Part shown: positions 26,026 to 34,303 of the stretch, piece by piece
Numbering within the stretch: the first letter of the stretch is position 1
Layout of the letters: each line of letters starts with the position of its first letter
NCBI RefSeq assembly: GCF_004801315.1
Contig: NZ_SSNW01000056.1
Span: 1-38,979, forward strand
Direction of reading: 5' to 3'
From: Deinococcus sp. Arct2-2
Lineage (GTDB): Bacteria; Deinococcota; Deinococci; Deinococcales; Deinococcaceae
DNA length: 38,979 bases
The notes under the pieces: generated by a model
Databases searched by the model: none
What the model was told of the DNA's origin: nothing
What the model saw: the letters and a program-made list of their open reading frames with translations, nothing else
Position numbers and translations under genes: made by a program

Positions 26026-26712
26026 TTAAACTCTCAACCATTCCGGCATCACCTGATAAAAAAACGTTGCCAGTCGCGTAAATTGCCCGGTGATCATCAG
26101 GAGGCCCACTGCCACCAGAATGCCGCCGCCCACGCGCTCAAAAATACCGGAATAGCGGTTCAGACGGCGCAGGTTCAGGCGGTTCCAGAGCAGGGCGGCC
26201 AGCAAAAACGGGACGGCGAGGCCCAGCGTGTAGGTAGCCAGCAGGCTCACGCCTTGGCCGAGGCTGGCTGTGCTGGCCGCTAAGCCCAAAATGCTGCCCA
26301 GCGCGGGGCCGAGGCAAGGGCTCCAGCCAAAGGCAAACGCCGCACCGAGGGCCACTGGGCCGTAGCCGCCCGCATCGGCCAGCACACGGGTGTCGCGCAT
26401 CAGAAAGGGCAGGCGCACGACGCCCAGCATCACCAGCCCAAAAAAGATAATGAGCACGGCGGCCACTTGCCCCAGCAAGATTTTGTGCGGGGCCAGCACC
26501 GCGCCGAGGCTGCTGGCTGTCGCTCCCAGCGCAATAAACACCAAGCCGAAGCCCAGAATAAATCCGAAGGCCCGCAGCAGGGGCGAGCGTGCGCCGCCGA
26601 TGACGCCCAAATAACTGGGCACGAGCGGCAGCACGCACGGACTGAGAAACGAAAACAGCCCGGCCAGAAACGCCACAGCGAACGTGGGGGCAGACAGGCC
26701 GGAAGTCAACAT
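26026..26712 (-). CDS. ccdA: Cytochrome c biogenesis thiol-disulfide transporter CcdA
   Basis: A 228-aa six-helix membrane protein that passes reducing equivalents from cytosolic thioredoxin to periplasmic thioredoxin-like proteins. The two redox cysteines sit in the expected motifs: LSPCVLPLVPSYLG (Cys26) and FGWSPCLGPALGS (Cys133). ATG 26712 is preceded by TACACT at 6 nt and no ribosome site, so it is probably leaderless. First of a ccdA-ccmA-ccmB run. The thioredoxin-like gene at 26931-27326 lies just upstream in the same direction. Confidence 0.9.
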   Translation of the reverse strand: MLTSGLSAPTFAVAFLAGLFSFLSPCVLPLVPSYLGVIGGARSPLLRAFGFILGFGLVFIALGATASSLGAVLAPHKILLGQVAAVLIIFFGLVMLGVVRLPFLMRDTRVLADAGGYGPVALGAAFAFGWSPCLGPALGSILGLAASTASLGQGVSLLATYTLGLAVPFLLAALLWNRLNLRRLNRYSGIFERVGGGILVAVGLLMITGQFTRLATFFYQVMPEWLRV

Positions 26713-26718
26713 AGGGGC

Positions 26719-26724
26719 AGTGTA
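26719..26724 (-). promoter_or_regulatory. -10 box for leaderless ccdA
   Basis: TACACT, GCCCCT, ATG. Same hexamer as the phosphoribosyltransferase at 1315. Confidence 0.55.
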
Positions 26725-26781
26725 GCGGGCGCGGGGTGGGCAGGGCGTCCCGGCTTAGTGTCTTGGGGTGTCGGTGGGGGC

Positions 26782-26814
26782 AGGTCTAAGGATCTAAAGG
26801 TCGAGGGTCAAAGG
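26782..26814. repeat. Degenerate GGTCTAAGG tandem repeat, copy 6
   Basis: GTCTAAGG, ATCTAAAG, GTCGAGG, GTCAAAGG. It is inverted relative to the copy at 26883-26914, so the two could pair across about 70 bp. Confidence 0.65.
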
Positions 26815-26882
26815 TGCTGGGGCAGTGAGATTCTGGCCGGGTAAAACGTTTGCTGGAGTACGGTTAGCACAGCCTTTGACTT

Positions 26883-26929
26883 TCTTAGTCTCTTAGACCC
26901 TTGACCCTTAGACGCCTTTCCACGTTCTG
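26883..26929. repeat. CCCTTAGAC tandem array joined to a CCACGTTC unit, copy 7
   Basis: CTTAGTC, TCTTAGACC, CTTGACC, CTTAGACG, then TTTCCACGTTCTG. Both small repeat families are adjacent here and again at 24361-24465. Confidence 0.65.
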
Positions 26930-26930
26930 T

Positions 26931-27326
26931 TTACGGCTTGTCCGTCCCGCCCCATTCGCCCCGAAACGTTCCTTCCCATGCGTTCAGCACGCGCCCGCCT
27001 TGCACCAGCAAAACTGTCGGGTAGGCACCCACTTTCAACGTGCGGGCAAAAGTGGTGGCCTCCGCGCCGCGCCAAGGGTTGATGCCTGCGGGGGCTGGAG
27101 CGGGGGTGTCTTCAGCGTTTACGGCCCTTACGGGTAAGCCGCTGTCTAGGACGGCCTGCCACAGGTCGCCCAGATCGCCGCAGTCGTGCGAATAGACCAC
27201 CACCACTTCGCGGTCGGCGGCACTTGTCCACGGGTGCGGAGGCAAAGGTTCGCCTAAACGCACGCGAGCGTCGGCGTGTCCCGCCCCCAAAGTCAGCAAC
27301 AAAGTCAGAAGCGGGGCGTGACGCAT
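26931..27326 (-). CDS. Exported thioredoxin-fold protein with a single active-site Cys
   Basis: A 131-aa protein with a signal peptide (MRHAPLLTLLLTLGAGHADA). The thioredoxin-like core VVVVYSHDCGDLGDLW carries Cys49, but the second Cys of a CxxC pair is absent (CGDL). AYPTVLLVQGG with cis-Pro103 completes the fold. It lies next to ccdA, so it could be the periplasmic partner in cytochrome c maturation, yet a monothiol centre would need a different cycle from ResA/CcmG. ATG 27326 is chosen (CATCAT box 7 nt upstream), and ATG 27335 is an alternative. Confidence 0.7.
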   Translation of the reverse strand: MRHAPLLTLLLTLGAGHADARVRLGEPLPPHPWTSAADREVVVVYSHDCGDLGDLWQAVLDSGLPVRAVNAEDTPAPAPAGINPWRGAEATTFARTLKVGAYPTVLLVQGGRVLNAWEGTFRGEWGGTDKP

Positions 27327-27433
27327 AGGGGCCATGATGCGCCGCCCGCCCAGCCGTTGCGTGACCGGGCCATGAGAGTAGGCAGAAATGAAGGCGGCCC
27401 ACCGAACTACTGGGGCCGCCAAAATGAGGGAAA

Positions 27434-29785
27434 TCAAGGGGTGGTCGGTTCTAAAGTGCTGGACTGAGCCTTTACCGCTTTGAGGGCCGCTGGGTCGGGC
27501 TTCTCGTCTTTTAAGGGGGCCGGGTTAGGGTCGGGCGCGTAACCGGGGAGTTCCTCAATGTACACGCGCCGCTGCACGATGTTGGTAGGGGGCGTAAATT
27601 CGGTTGCCAGCCGCCCAGTGGTGCGGTCTAGGTCGATCATGGCGGTGCGGGGGTCTTGGCCGCCCGGTGCGAATGTGGTTTCGCGGTACACGGTGGGCAG
27701 GGGCGCGTCGGGCACGATTTGGGTGTTGGCCGCATCACGGTAATTGGGGTCGAGCAGAGCAATCTTGACGCCGGGCAGGTAGCCGGGGTCAGGCGCGTCT
27801 GCCGTCAGGATACCGGGCGGTTCCGTAAATTGCGTCACGGTTTTGCCCGCGTGGGCCAGTTCCATCATGCGCCGCCAAATCGGGGCGTTTACGTAGCCCG
27901 AATAGAAATAGATGGGCATCTCGCCGCCTTTTTGCTTGCCCACCCAGACGGCTCCGGTATACAGCGGCGTGGTGCCCACGAACCAGAAATCTTTGGGGCC
28001 GTTACTGGTGCCGGTTTTGCCTGCTACCGGCCAGTCTCCGAACTTGGCTTTTGTGGCGAGGCCGCCTTGCCGCTCCGTCAGGTCATTGACCACGCCCTGA
28101 ATCATGTTCAGGCCCAGATACGCGACTTGCGGCGTCCAGACGCGCTTGGGTTTTACGGGGGTGGTTCCGGCGTCGTACAGCACCTCGCCGCGTGCGGTGG
28201 TCACGCGGGTCAGGTAGCGCGGCGCACGGTACAGGCCGCCGTTCACGAAGGGGGAGTAGGCGGCGGCCATCTTCACCGGAGTGGTTTCCACTGCGCCCAG
28301 CGCGGCAGCCAGCCCGGTTCCATCGTTGGGCGGCACACCCAGTTCGCGCATCTTGCCAAAAAAGGTTTGAAGGCCGATTCGGTCTGCAAGGCGTACTGTG
28401 ACCAAGTTCAGCGAACGGTCTAGGGCTTCCCGAATGGTCATGCTGCGGTAGCTGACCGCGCCCTCAAAGTTTTTGGGTTCGTACACGCCGCCTTCGCAAC
28501 TGCGGCACGGAAAGGACACGGGCTTGTCGTCCTCGCGGTGATCTTGGGTCAGTCCGGTACTCAGGGCGGTGGTATACAGCAGCGGCTTGATGGTAGACCC
28601 GATCTGGCGCTGGCCCTGCGCGGCGTTGTTCCACTCGTCGGGCGGGGCATTGCCCACCAGTTTTTGGCCGATCATAGCCAGCACTTCTGCCGTGTACGGG
28701 TCAAGGATGGTTGCGCCCAACGTTGCGCCGGGGGGCAATCCGGTGGCTTCCCGGCTGGCCGTTTCCACCGCGTTCTGAAGTTTGGGATCGAGGGTGGTAT
28801 ACACGCGCAGGCCGCCGCTGCCGTACACTTTCTCGCGCCCAAATCGGCGCACGAGTTCGCCCTCCACTTGCCCCATGAAGTGCGGGGCGCGGGTGGTAGT
28901 CACGGCTTTCAGTTCTTTGGCGGTGCGGTCTACCAGCTTGGCGGTTTTCACGTCGCCACTTGCGGCATACACCACTTGCCAGCCACGCGGTTGCAGTTTT
29001 TCTTGCCACGCGGCGTCAGATTGGGCCTGCGTAATCCATTGGTCTTCCACCATGCGGGCCAGCACCAGTTTCATCAGCGGGCGCACTTCCGCATAGTTGA
29101 AGTACCGTCCGGCGCTGGGCACCAGAATGGTCAGGTACACGCTCTGGGCCAGAGAAAGTCGCTTGGGCGTAGTGCGGAAATACGCCTGAGACGCCGCATA
29201 AATGCCGTACAACTCCACCGGGCCGCCGTCGCCCCAATAGATGGTGTTCAGGTAATTCTGAAGAATCTCTTCTTTGGTAAAGCTGCGCTCGACCTGCACG
29301 CTCAGCATCCATTCTTTCAGCTTGCGGTCAGGCGTGCGGGCTTGGTTGTATTCCTCCAGCAGCAACGTATTTTTCACGAGTTGGTTGGTCAGCGTGCTGC
29401 CGCCCTGCACCTCGTCGCCGCGTGCCAGCCGTTGAAACTGCCGTGCCAGTCCATATGGATCAAGGCCGTAATGCTCAAAAAACCGCCGATCTTCGTTCGA
29501 GATCAGGGCGGCCACCATAAACGGGCTGATTTCGTCCAGCGTGACCAGCGTGCGGCTGATGGCCTGCTCGCCAATTTTGGGAATCAGGCTGCCCAGTGAA
29601 GTGTTGTCGCGGGCAAAGACCCGTGTTTCTGCACCTAAGGAGCGGGTCAGGGAATCGAGTTGGCGGTAATCGGGCAGTTCGCGTGCCCATTTGGTGGCGT
29701 AGGTAGCGGCCACGCCCACTCCCGCCACCAACGCCGCGAGCAGCAGGGAAGTCAGAAATTTTAAGAACCTCAGAACGAAAATCAA
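27434..29785 (-). CDS. Class A penicillin-binding protein (PBP1-type)
   Basis: A bifunctional peptidoglycan synthase, 783 aa, anchored by one N-terminal helix (residues 6-28). Glycosyltransferase (GT51) motifs: SNEDRRFFEHYG (96-107, catalytic Glu98), GGSTLTNQLVKN (128-139) and RKLKEW (154-159). Transpeptidase motifs: Ser397-x-x-Lys400 (GSTIKPLL), SLN (458-460) and KTGTS (590-594). A CRSC pair (427-430) lies between the first two transpeptidase motifs. The C-terminal tail after about 670 is Pro-rich. The start is TTG 29785, supported by GAGGAG 6 nt upstream. Monocistronic by appearance. Confidence 0.94.
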   Translation of the reverse strand: MIFVLRFLKFLTSLLLAALVAGVGVAATYATKWARELPDYRQLDSLTRSLGAETRVFARDNTSLGSLIPKIGEQAISRTLVTLDEISPFMVAALISNEDRRFFEHYGLDPYGLARQFQRLARGDEVQGGSTLTNQLVKNTLLLEEYNQARTPDRKLKEWMLSVQVERSFTKEEILQNYLNTIYWGDGGPVELYGIYAASQAYFRTTPKRLSLAQSVYLTILVPSAGRYFNYAEVRPLMKLVLARMVEDQWITQAQSDAAWQEKLQPRGWQVVYAASGDVKTAKLVDRTAKELKAVTTTRAPHFMGQVEGELVRRFGREKVYGSGGLRVYTTLDPKLQNAVETASREATGLPPGATLGATILDPYTAEVLAMIGQKLVGNAPPDEWNNAAQGQRQIGSTIKPLLYTTALSTGLTQDHREDDKPVSFPCRSCEGGVYEPKNFEGAVSYRSMTIREALDRSLNLVTVRLADRIGLQTFFGKMRELGVPPNDGTGLAAALGAVETTPVKMAAAYSPFVNGGLYRAPRYLTRVTTARGEVLYDAGTTPVKPKRVWTPQVAYLGLNMIQGVVNDLTERQGGLATKAKFGDWPVAGKTGTSNGPKDFWFVGTTPLYTGAVWVGKQKGGEMPIYFYSGYVNAPIWRRMMELAHAGKTVTQFTEPPGILTADAPDPGYLPGVKIALLDPNYRDAANTQIVPDAPLPTVYRETTFAPGGQDPRTAMIDLDRTTGRLATEFTPPTNIVQRRVYIEELPGYAPDPNPAPLKDEKPDPAALKAVKAQSSTLEPTTP

Positions 29786-29877
29786 GACTTTCTCCTCTTG
29801 TGCGGCTCCTCTAGGCCCGGTCGCTGTGCGCCGGATTGCTGCGTGATCTGAAGACCATCTATCAAACAGTTTCTATC

Positions 29878-29888
29878 AACACTGTGTA
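29878..29888. promoter_or_regulatory. AACACTGTGTA site upstream of the PBP gene
   Basis: An 11-mer identical to the core of the direct repeats at the acyl-CoA ligase promoter (32620-32630). Located about 95 bp upstream of the PBP start. Confidence 0.3.
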
Positions 29889-29982
29889 TAGGGCATGTGG
29901 AGGAAACGCTGTGTCAGGCAACGTGTACCAGAGCTGATCAGGCTGGGGAGCGCCGAGTCCTGTAGCGCTCACCACCCGCCAC

Positions 29983-30360
29983 TCAGCGGCGGCGGGCCTC
30001 GATCAGTTGGTTCACGCGGCCCCGCAAATTCTTGCCGGACAAGGGTTTGTACACGATGTCGTCTGCGCCCACCAATTTGGCATGGTCGCGGGTTTGGTCG
30101 TCGTCGAAGCCGGTCAGCAGCAGCACGGGGGTATTGCGTAGCCGCTTGATCCGCTTGACACGGGAGCAGATTTCGAAGCCGTCCATGTGCGGCATTTTAA
30201 CGTCGAGCAGCATTGCGTCGGGAGTGTGGTCACGAAGGTAGTCCAGAGCCGTCTTGCCGTCCTGAACCGCTATGATTTCGTGCCCGTCTGCCGACAGAAT
30301 GACCTCCAGCATAGTCCGGATGGCCGGTTCGTCATCAGCGACGAGGATGGTATACGCCAT
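29983..30360 (-). CDS. Single-domain response regulator (CheY-like)
   Basis: A 125-aa receiver domain without output domain. Phospho-acceptor Asp53 (LLDVKMPHMDG), acidic pair Asp9/Asp10, Thr83 (LLTGF) and Lys105 (YKPLSG) are all present, so it should be phosphorylatable. No sensor kinase is in the window. ATG 30360 is preceded by TATCAT at 7 nt, so probably leaderless. An ATG nine bases upstream is part of that box. Role: a relay or protein-protein signalling output. Confidence 0.9.
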   Translation of the reverse strand: MAYTILVADDEPAIRTMLEVILSADGHEIIAVQDGKTALDYLRDHTPDAMLLDVKMPHMDGFEICSRVKRIKRLRNTPVLLLTGFDDDQTRDHAKLVGADDIVYKPLSGKNLRGRVNQLIEARRR

Positions 30361-30367
30361 AAGCCCC

Positions 30368-30373
30368 ATGATA
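30368..30373 (-). promoter_or_regulatory. -10 box for leaderless response-regulator gene
   Basis: TATCAT, GGGGCTT, ATG at 30360. Confidence 0.5.
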
Positions 30374-30528
30374 GTGCAGCGCGGCCCTGTAAGAAACGTC
30401 ACCTGTGCATGAATCACGTGAGAAACCCCCACACAGTGGCGGGGGTAAGGCGGGGGTACGGTGTTTTGGAGGGATTTTAGAGCTGCGAGACAGGGTTTGT
30501 GGAGCTTCACAGCGTAAATTAACGTTCC

Positions 30529-30653
30529 GGGCGAACTTCCCAGTCTGCTCTCCTGCGGAGCTGTACCAGTTCGCAGCCAGCCCCCCTTAAGGGCAGCGCA
30601 ACAGCAGTTGTCCTCCCTTAAGGGGGGGCGTTGCGTCAGCAACGGGGGGGTTC
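30529..30653. repeat. Dumbbell repeat, copy E (complete, diverged left half)
   Basis: Left arm GGGCGAACTTCCCAGTCTGC is diverged and its small hairpin is expanded (CTCTCCTGCGGAGCTG). TTAAGGG and CCCTTAA arms replace TTGAGGGG and CCCCTCAA with paired changes on both sides. The right half CGTTGCGTCAGCAACG with G tracts is intact. Confidence 0.8.
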
Positions 30654-30702
30654 AATTTCCACCTCAGCCCAACCATTCCCCAGCAAGCCAATCATCAATC
30701 CT

Positions 30703-32445
30703 TCACCCCTTGCCCACAGCCTGCGCTTCCCGCGCTTCCTGTGCCAATTGGCGGCGCAGGATTTTCATGGCGGCGGTTTTGGGCAACTCGGTGCGGAATT
30801 CCACGCTACGCGGCACTTTGTAGGCACTCAAGTCTTTTTTGCAGTAGGCGATGATCTCGGCCTCGGTGGCCTTCATGCCGGGTTTTAGGGCCACCACCGC
30901 ATGGACGCTTTCGCCCCGGTAGGCGTCGGGCAGGCCCACGGCGGCAGCTTCCAACACCGCCGGATGGCCCATCAACACTTCTTCCACTTCACGCGGATAG
31001 ATATTGAATCCGCCTGCGATGATCAGGTCTTTTTTGCGGTCTACGATACTGAAATAGCCGTCTTTGTCCATGATGCTCATGTCGCCCGTCATCAGCCAAG
31101 TGCGCCCGAAGGCTTCGCGCAGGGTCTTGGCGGTTTCGTCGGGGCGTTGCCAGTAGCCCTTCATAATCATGGGGCCAGCCACCCACAACTCTCCAATTTC
31201 GCCGTCTGGCACGGGCTGGCCGTCTTCACCCACCACCACCGCGTCTACGCCCGGCATGGGCAGGCCGATGCTGCCTTCGCGCTGGCCGCTAAACAGCGGG
31301 TTGGTGTGCGTAATCGGGCTGGCTTCGGTGAGGCCGTAGCCTTCTACCAAGTTCGCGCCGCCCGTAATTTCCCGGAACTTGCGCGAGGTTTCCAGCAGCA
31401 GGGGGGCGCTCCCGCTGATGCACACGCGAATGCTGGTCAGGTTGTGCCCCGGCGTGTCGGGATGGTTGTTGATGGCGTTGTACAGCGTGGGCACGCCCGG
31501 AAACAGGGTGGCTTTGCTGGCCGTAACTGCGCCCAACACCATCTTGATGTCGCGGGGATTGGGCACGAGGGCCATCGTCGCCGCCACCAACACACTGAGA
31601 TTCATGGCAACGGTCATGCCGTATACGTGAAAAAATGGAATAGCCGCCAGCGTGACTTCCTGACCTTCGCGCAAGTCGGTCATCCAAGCGCGGGCCTGCT
31701 CGCAGTTGGCGACCAGATTACGGTGGGTCAGCATGGCTCCTTTGGGCACGCCCGTCGTGCCGCCCGTGTATTGCAGCAGCGCCACATCATCCGGCTCTCT
31801 CCGCACGGCGCGGGGCGTGGGCGGCTGAGAGTTCACCACAGCCTTAAATTCCAGCACCTTGCCGCCCGGTTTCACGCCCACCCAAGTGCCTTCGCGCCGT
31901 GCCTTCACCGGGTACAGCAGGTTTTTGGGAAACGGCAATGCATCCTGAATCCCGGTCACAAACACGCGCCGCACGCCCACGTTGGCCTCTATTTCGGCAA
32001 AGCGCGGATAGAAGGAATCCAGCAGAATCAGGGTTTCGCTGCCGCTGTCGTTCAGCTGATGCTCCAGCTCTTTGGGCGTGTACAGCGGGCTGGTATTGAC
32101 CACTACCGCGCCCGCCAGCAGCGCCCCGAAAAAGCCCACCATAAACTGTGGGCAGTTGGGCAGCATGATCGACACTCGGTCGCCCGGAGCCACGCCCGCT
32201 TTCTGGAGAGCCAGCGCAAACCGCTGGGCATCTTGCCACACCTCTTTATAGGTCGTGGTTGCGCCCACAAACGTCAGCGCGGCGCGGTCTGGAAACTTGG
32301 CGGCGGCCCGCTCCAGCAGCATCGGCAGCGTGTCGGCACTGGGCGTAAAGTCGTGCGGCACGCCCGCTTCGTAGTGGGCCAGCCAAGGACGGGGCAGAGG
32401 GGGTGCGGCTGGGGGCTGGGATGTAGGGGGTTGGGGTGCAGTCAT
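30703..32445 (-). CDS. fadD: Long-chain fatty-acid-CoA ligase
   Basis: Activates fatty acids to acyl-CoA with ATP, feeding beta-oxidation. It is 580 aa and a member of the adenylate-forming superfamily: P-loop-like YTGGTTGVPKGAMLTHRN (from residue 226), GYGLTEASP, the hinge region KDLIIAGGFNIYPREVEEVL, and the C-terminal catalytic Lys in KTAAMKILRRQL. Start ATG 32445 is taken from the conserved length. AAAGGAG lies 13 nt upstream, rather far, and GTG 32457 is too close to it. A TATACT box at 32640-32645 implies a leader of about 190 nt carrying two 14-bp direct repeats. The enoyl-CoA hydratase at 4079-4876 belongs to the same pathway. Confidence 0.9.
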   Translation of the reverse strand: MTAPQPPTSQPPAAPPLPRPWLAHYEAGVPHDFTPSADTLPMLLERAAAKFPDRAALTFVGATTTYKEVWQDAQRFALALQKAGVAPGDRVSIMLPNCPQFMVGFFGALLAGAVVVNTSPLYTPKELEHQLNDSGSETLILLDSFYPRFAEIEANVGVRRVFVTGIQDALPFPKNLLYPVKARREGTWVGVKPGGKVLEFKAVVNSQPPTPRAVRREPDDVALLQYTGGTTGVPKGAMLTHRNLVANCEQARAWMTDLREGQEVTLAAIPFFHVYGMTVAMNLSVLVAATMALVPNPRDIKMVLGAVTASKATLFPGVPTLYNAINNHPDTPGHNLTSIRVCISGSAPLLLETSRKFREITGGANLVEGYGLTEASPITHTNPLFSGQREGSIGLPMPGVDAVVVGEDGQPVPDGEIGELWVAGPMIMKGYWQRPDETAKTLREAFGRTWLMTGDMSIMDKDGYFSIVDRKKDLIIAGGFNIYPREVEEVLMGHPAVLEAAAVGLPDAYRGESVHAVVALKPGMKATEAEIIAYCKKDLSAYKVPRSVEFRTELPKTAAMKILRRQLAQEAREAQAVGKG

Positions 32446-32589
32446 GGGCGTGGGCACGCTCCTTTTGGGACTTCTGTTTTCTGGTCTGTTTTCTGGTGAA
32501 GTAAGTCGGCGCGGATAGACGAACAGATCGGCAGCGGGGCGGGCAAAAGGAACGGCGGCCAAACAGCGCAAAAGCACCTGCGAGACACA

Positions 32590-32631
32590 CAAACACTCTG
32601 TAACGAGCATTGGGGAGCAAACACTGTGTAA
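32590..32631. promoter_or_regulatory. Paired 14-bp direct repeats, candidate operator of fadD
   Basis: CAAACACTCTGTAA (32590-32603) and CAAACACTGTGTAA (32618-32631) differ at one base and are spaced 28 bp apart. They lie just downstream of the minus-strand TATACT, where a bound repressor would block transcription. A TetR-type FadR-like fatty-acid regulator is conceivable. Confidence 0.45.
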
Positions 32632-32639
32632 TTGAACCG

Positions 32640-32645
32640 AGTATA
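32640..32645 (-). promoter_or_regulatory. Candidate -10 box of fadD
   Basis: TATACT on the minus strand in an AT-rich stretch (TTTTGTTATACT). The -35 is poor. Confidence 0.4.
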
Positions 32646-32781
32646 ACAAAATCTTTATTACGCCGCTATCACACCCCCAGCGGGCCAATGAGCGCAAGGC
32701 TGTCGGCCCGCTTAGCCTGCCTGCACTCCGACTCAAGGTTGCCTCAAGCCGCTCTCACTGGCGTTTTGACAGACTGGAAGC

Positions 32782-33375
32782 ATGACTGACCAGCCTGCTG
32801 CACCCTTGACCCTCAGCCACCGGGCACACCTGCAAACCGCACTCCAAATGGCCCGCGAAGCAGTAGCGGCGGGCAGTTCTCCGGTGGGGGCCGTGCTGGT
32901 GAACGAGCAAGATGAAGTGGTCGCCACAGGCCGCAACCGCGTGGGAGAAGACCAGACCGCCGAACGGGTGGGCGGCGCGAGCGTGGCCCACGCCGAAATG
33001 GACGTATTTTTTGCGCTGGGCAAACTGAAAAACCCCGGCAAGCTGACCCTGTATTCCAGCCTAGAACCCTGCCTGATGTGCGGCGGCGCGTCCTCGTTGC
33101 TGGGCGTGGGGCGCGTAGTGTGGGCCACCGACGATGCGTGGGGCGGATCGGGCCGCCTGATCAAGTGGGCCGATCATCCCGCCATGCAGTCCACCGAAGT
33201 CATGGCCTGCCCCTACCCCGATCTGGAGGCCGAGGGCGCACGCCTGTTTGCCCCCGAAGCCAAGCGGGCCTTTCCTGATGAAGGCTGGGAACTGTGGCGG
33301 GAGCGCTATCCGGCAGAAACGGCGGAAATAGAGGAAGGGGGAGAGGAGCAGGACGAGGAAGACGGGAAGGACTGA
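32782..33375 (+). CDS. Nucleoside/base deaminase, CDA superfamily
   Basis: A 197-aa zinc deaminase of the cytidine/deoxycytidylate deaminase superfamily (guanine deaminase/TadA branch). Zinc site: His70-Ala-Glu72 (VAHAEMDV) with catalytic Glu72, and Pro-Cys97-x-x-Cys100 (SLEPCLMCGGA). It lacks obvious tRNA-binding extensions and is longer than TadA. The last 25 residues are strongly acidic. Substrate not determined: guanine, cytosine or a nucleoside are possible. Followed by ribokinase after 18 bp in the same direction, which fits nucleoside breakdown. ATG 32782 has only a weak GGAAG close by. Confidence 0.82.
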   Translation: MTDQPAAPLTLSHRAHLQTALQMAREAVAAGSSPVGAVLVNEQDEVVATGRNRVGEDQTAERVGGASVAHAEMDVFFALGKLKNPGKLTLYSSLEPCLMCGGASSLLGVGRVVWATDDAWGGSGRLIKWADHPAMQSTEVMACPYPDLEAEGARLFAPEAKRAFPDEGWELWRERYPAETAEIEEGGEEQDEEDGKD

Positions 33376-33393
33376 ATGCTCTAGCCTCAGCCC

Positions 33394-34299
33394 ATGTCCA
33401 TTCTTGTCATTGGCAGCGTCAACGCTGACCTGACCGTGCAGGCCGCCCGCATTCCCGCCCCCGGAGAAACCGTGCTGGGCGGCGACGCCCGTGTGTCGCC
33501 GGGGGGCAAAGGCGCGAATCAGGCGGTGGCCGCAGCGTTGGCGGGCGCACACGTCAGGCTGTGTGGGGCGGTGGGCGGCGATGCAGACCCCTTCCGGCTT
33601 TCGGCGTTATCGGGCCTGACCCGTGCGGGTGTGGATTTATCGGGGCTGCATACGCTGGACGCCCCCACTGGACTGGCCCTGATTACGGTAGCGGCGGGCG
33701 GCGAAAACGCGATTACCGTCGCCAGCGGCGCAAATGCCCGCTTTGGGCCAGAGCATTTGCCCGCTGGTTGGAGCGGTTTCACTCATCTGCTGCTTCAGCA
33801 AGAGCTTGCGCCCGCCGTGACGTGGGAGGCTGCCCGCCGCGCCCATACTGCCGGACTGACCGTGATCCTGAACGCCGCGCCCGCCCGCGCCGCTGACCCG
33901 GAACTCTTGGCCCACACCCACCACCTGATCGTGAATGAGCATGAATTGGCCGCACTGATAGGGCGAGCTGTCGGGCCGGATGCACTGGAAGTGGCCGCCC
34001 ATTCCCTGCTAGAGCTGGGGCCGAGGGCCGTCACGGTCACGCTGGGCGCACAGGGCAGTCTGACCGTCACCCCCGATGCGACTTACCGACTGGCGGCCCA
34101 TCCGGTACAGGTTCTGGACACCACTGGGGCGGGCGACACTTTCTGTGGCGTGCTGGCAGCGCGGTTGTGCGGCGGCGACCCCCTTCCTGACGCGCTGTAC
34201 TGGGCGGGCGTGGCGGCGGGCTTGGCCTGCACCCGCCCCGGCGCACAAGACAGCATGCCGGGGTGGGCGGAAGTGTTGGAAGCGGAGAGACTGCGCTAG
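33394..34299 (+). CDS. rbsK: Ribokinase (PfkB family)
   Basis: Phosphorylates D-ribose to ribose 5-phosphate with ATP. It is 301 aa, with PfkB signatures: GSVNADL (7-13), SPGGKGANQA (35-44), NEHE (181-184) and the anion hole/catalytic DTTGAGDTF (242-250, base Asp248). Probably co-transcribed with the deaminase 18 bp upstream. Other PfkB sugar or nucleoside kinases (for example adenosine kinase-like) are possible, but the GGKGANQA set favours ribokinase. It could recycle ribose released in nucleoside salvage. Its end is only 4 bp from the convergent gene. Confidence 0.86.
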   Translation: MSILVIGSVNADLTVQAARIPAPGETVLGGDARVSPGGKGANQAVAAALAGAHVRLCGAVGGDADPFRLSALSGLTRAGVDLSGLHTLDAPTGLALITVAAGGENAITVASGANARFGPEHLPAGWSGFTHLLLQQELAPAVTWEAARRAHTAGLTVILNAAPARAADPELLAHTHHLIVNEHELAALIGRAVGPDALEVAAHSLLELGPRAVTVTLGAQGSLTVTPDATYRLAAHPVQVLDTTGAGDTFCGVLAARLCGGDPLPDALYWAGVAAGLACTRPGAQDSMPGWAEVLEAERLR

Positions 34300-34303
34300 G
34301 GCA

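Larger units (their letters stand above)
30361..30702. other. 342-bp intergenic region with dumbbell repeat
   Basis: No gene seen. It holds the response-regulator promoter at its left edge (TATCAT at 30368-30373) and dumbbell copy E at 30529-30653. Confidence 0.6.
32446..32781. other. 336-bp divergent region, fadD / deaminase
   Basis: No gene seen. It contains a perfect tandem 12-mer (TCTGTTTTCTGG twice, 32473-32496), the direct-repeat pair at 32590-32631 and the fadD -10 box. A promoter for the deaminase on the plus strand was not identified with confidence. Confidence 0.6.

Noticed and set aside
28538..29599. A 353-codon plus-strand frame opposite the penicillin-binding protein
   Set aside because: Shadow frame. 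The minus strand has full glycosyltransferase and transpeptidase motifs.
30405..30590. Small plus-strand frames upstream of fadD and around the dumbbell
   Set aside because: They lie in repeat-containing intergenic DNA, with no ribosome site or leaderless promoter and no resemblance to any protein.
30901..32499. A 532-codon plus-strand frame opposite fadD
   Set aside because: The His/Gly/Arg-rich product has no recognisable domain, while the opposite strand encodes a complete acyl-CoA ligase with all motifs.
32446..32736. N-terminal extension of the acyl-CoA ligase
   Set aside because: It would run through the candidate promoter and operator repeats. Family length and motifs fit ATG 32445.
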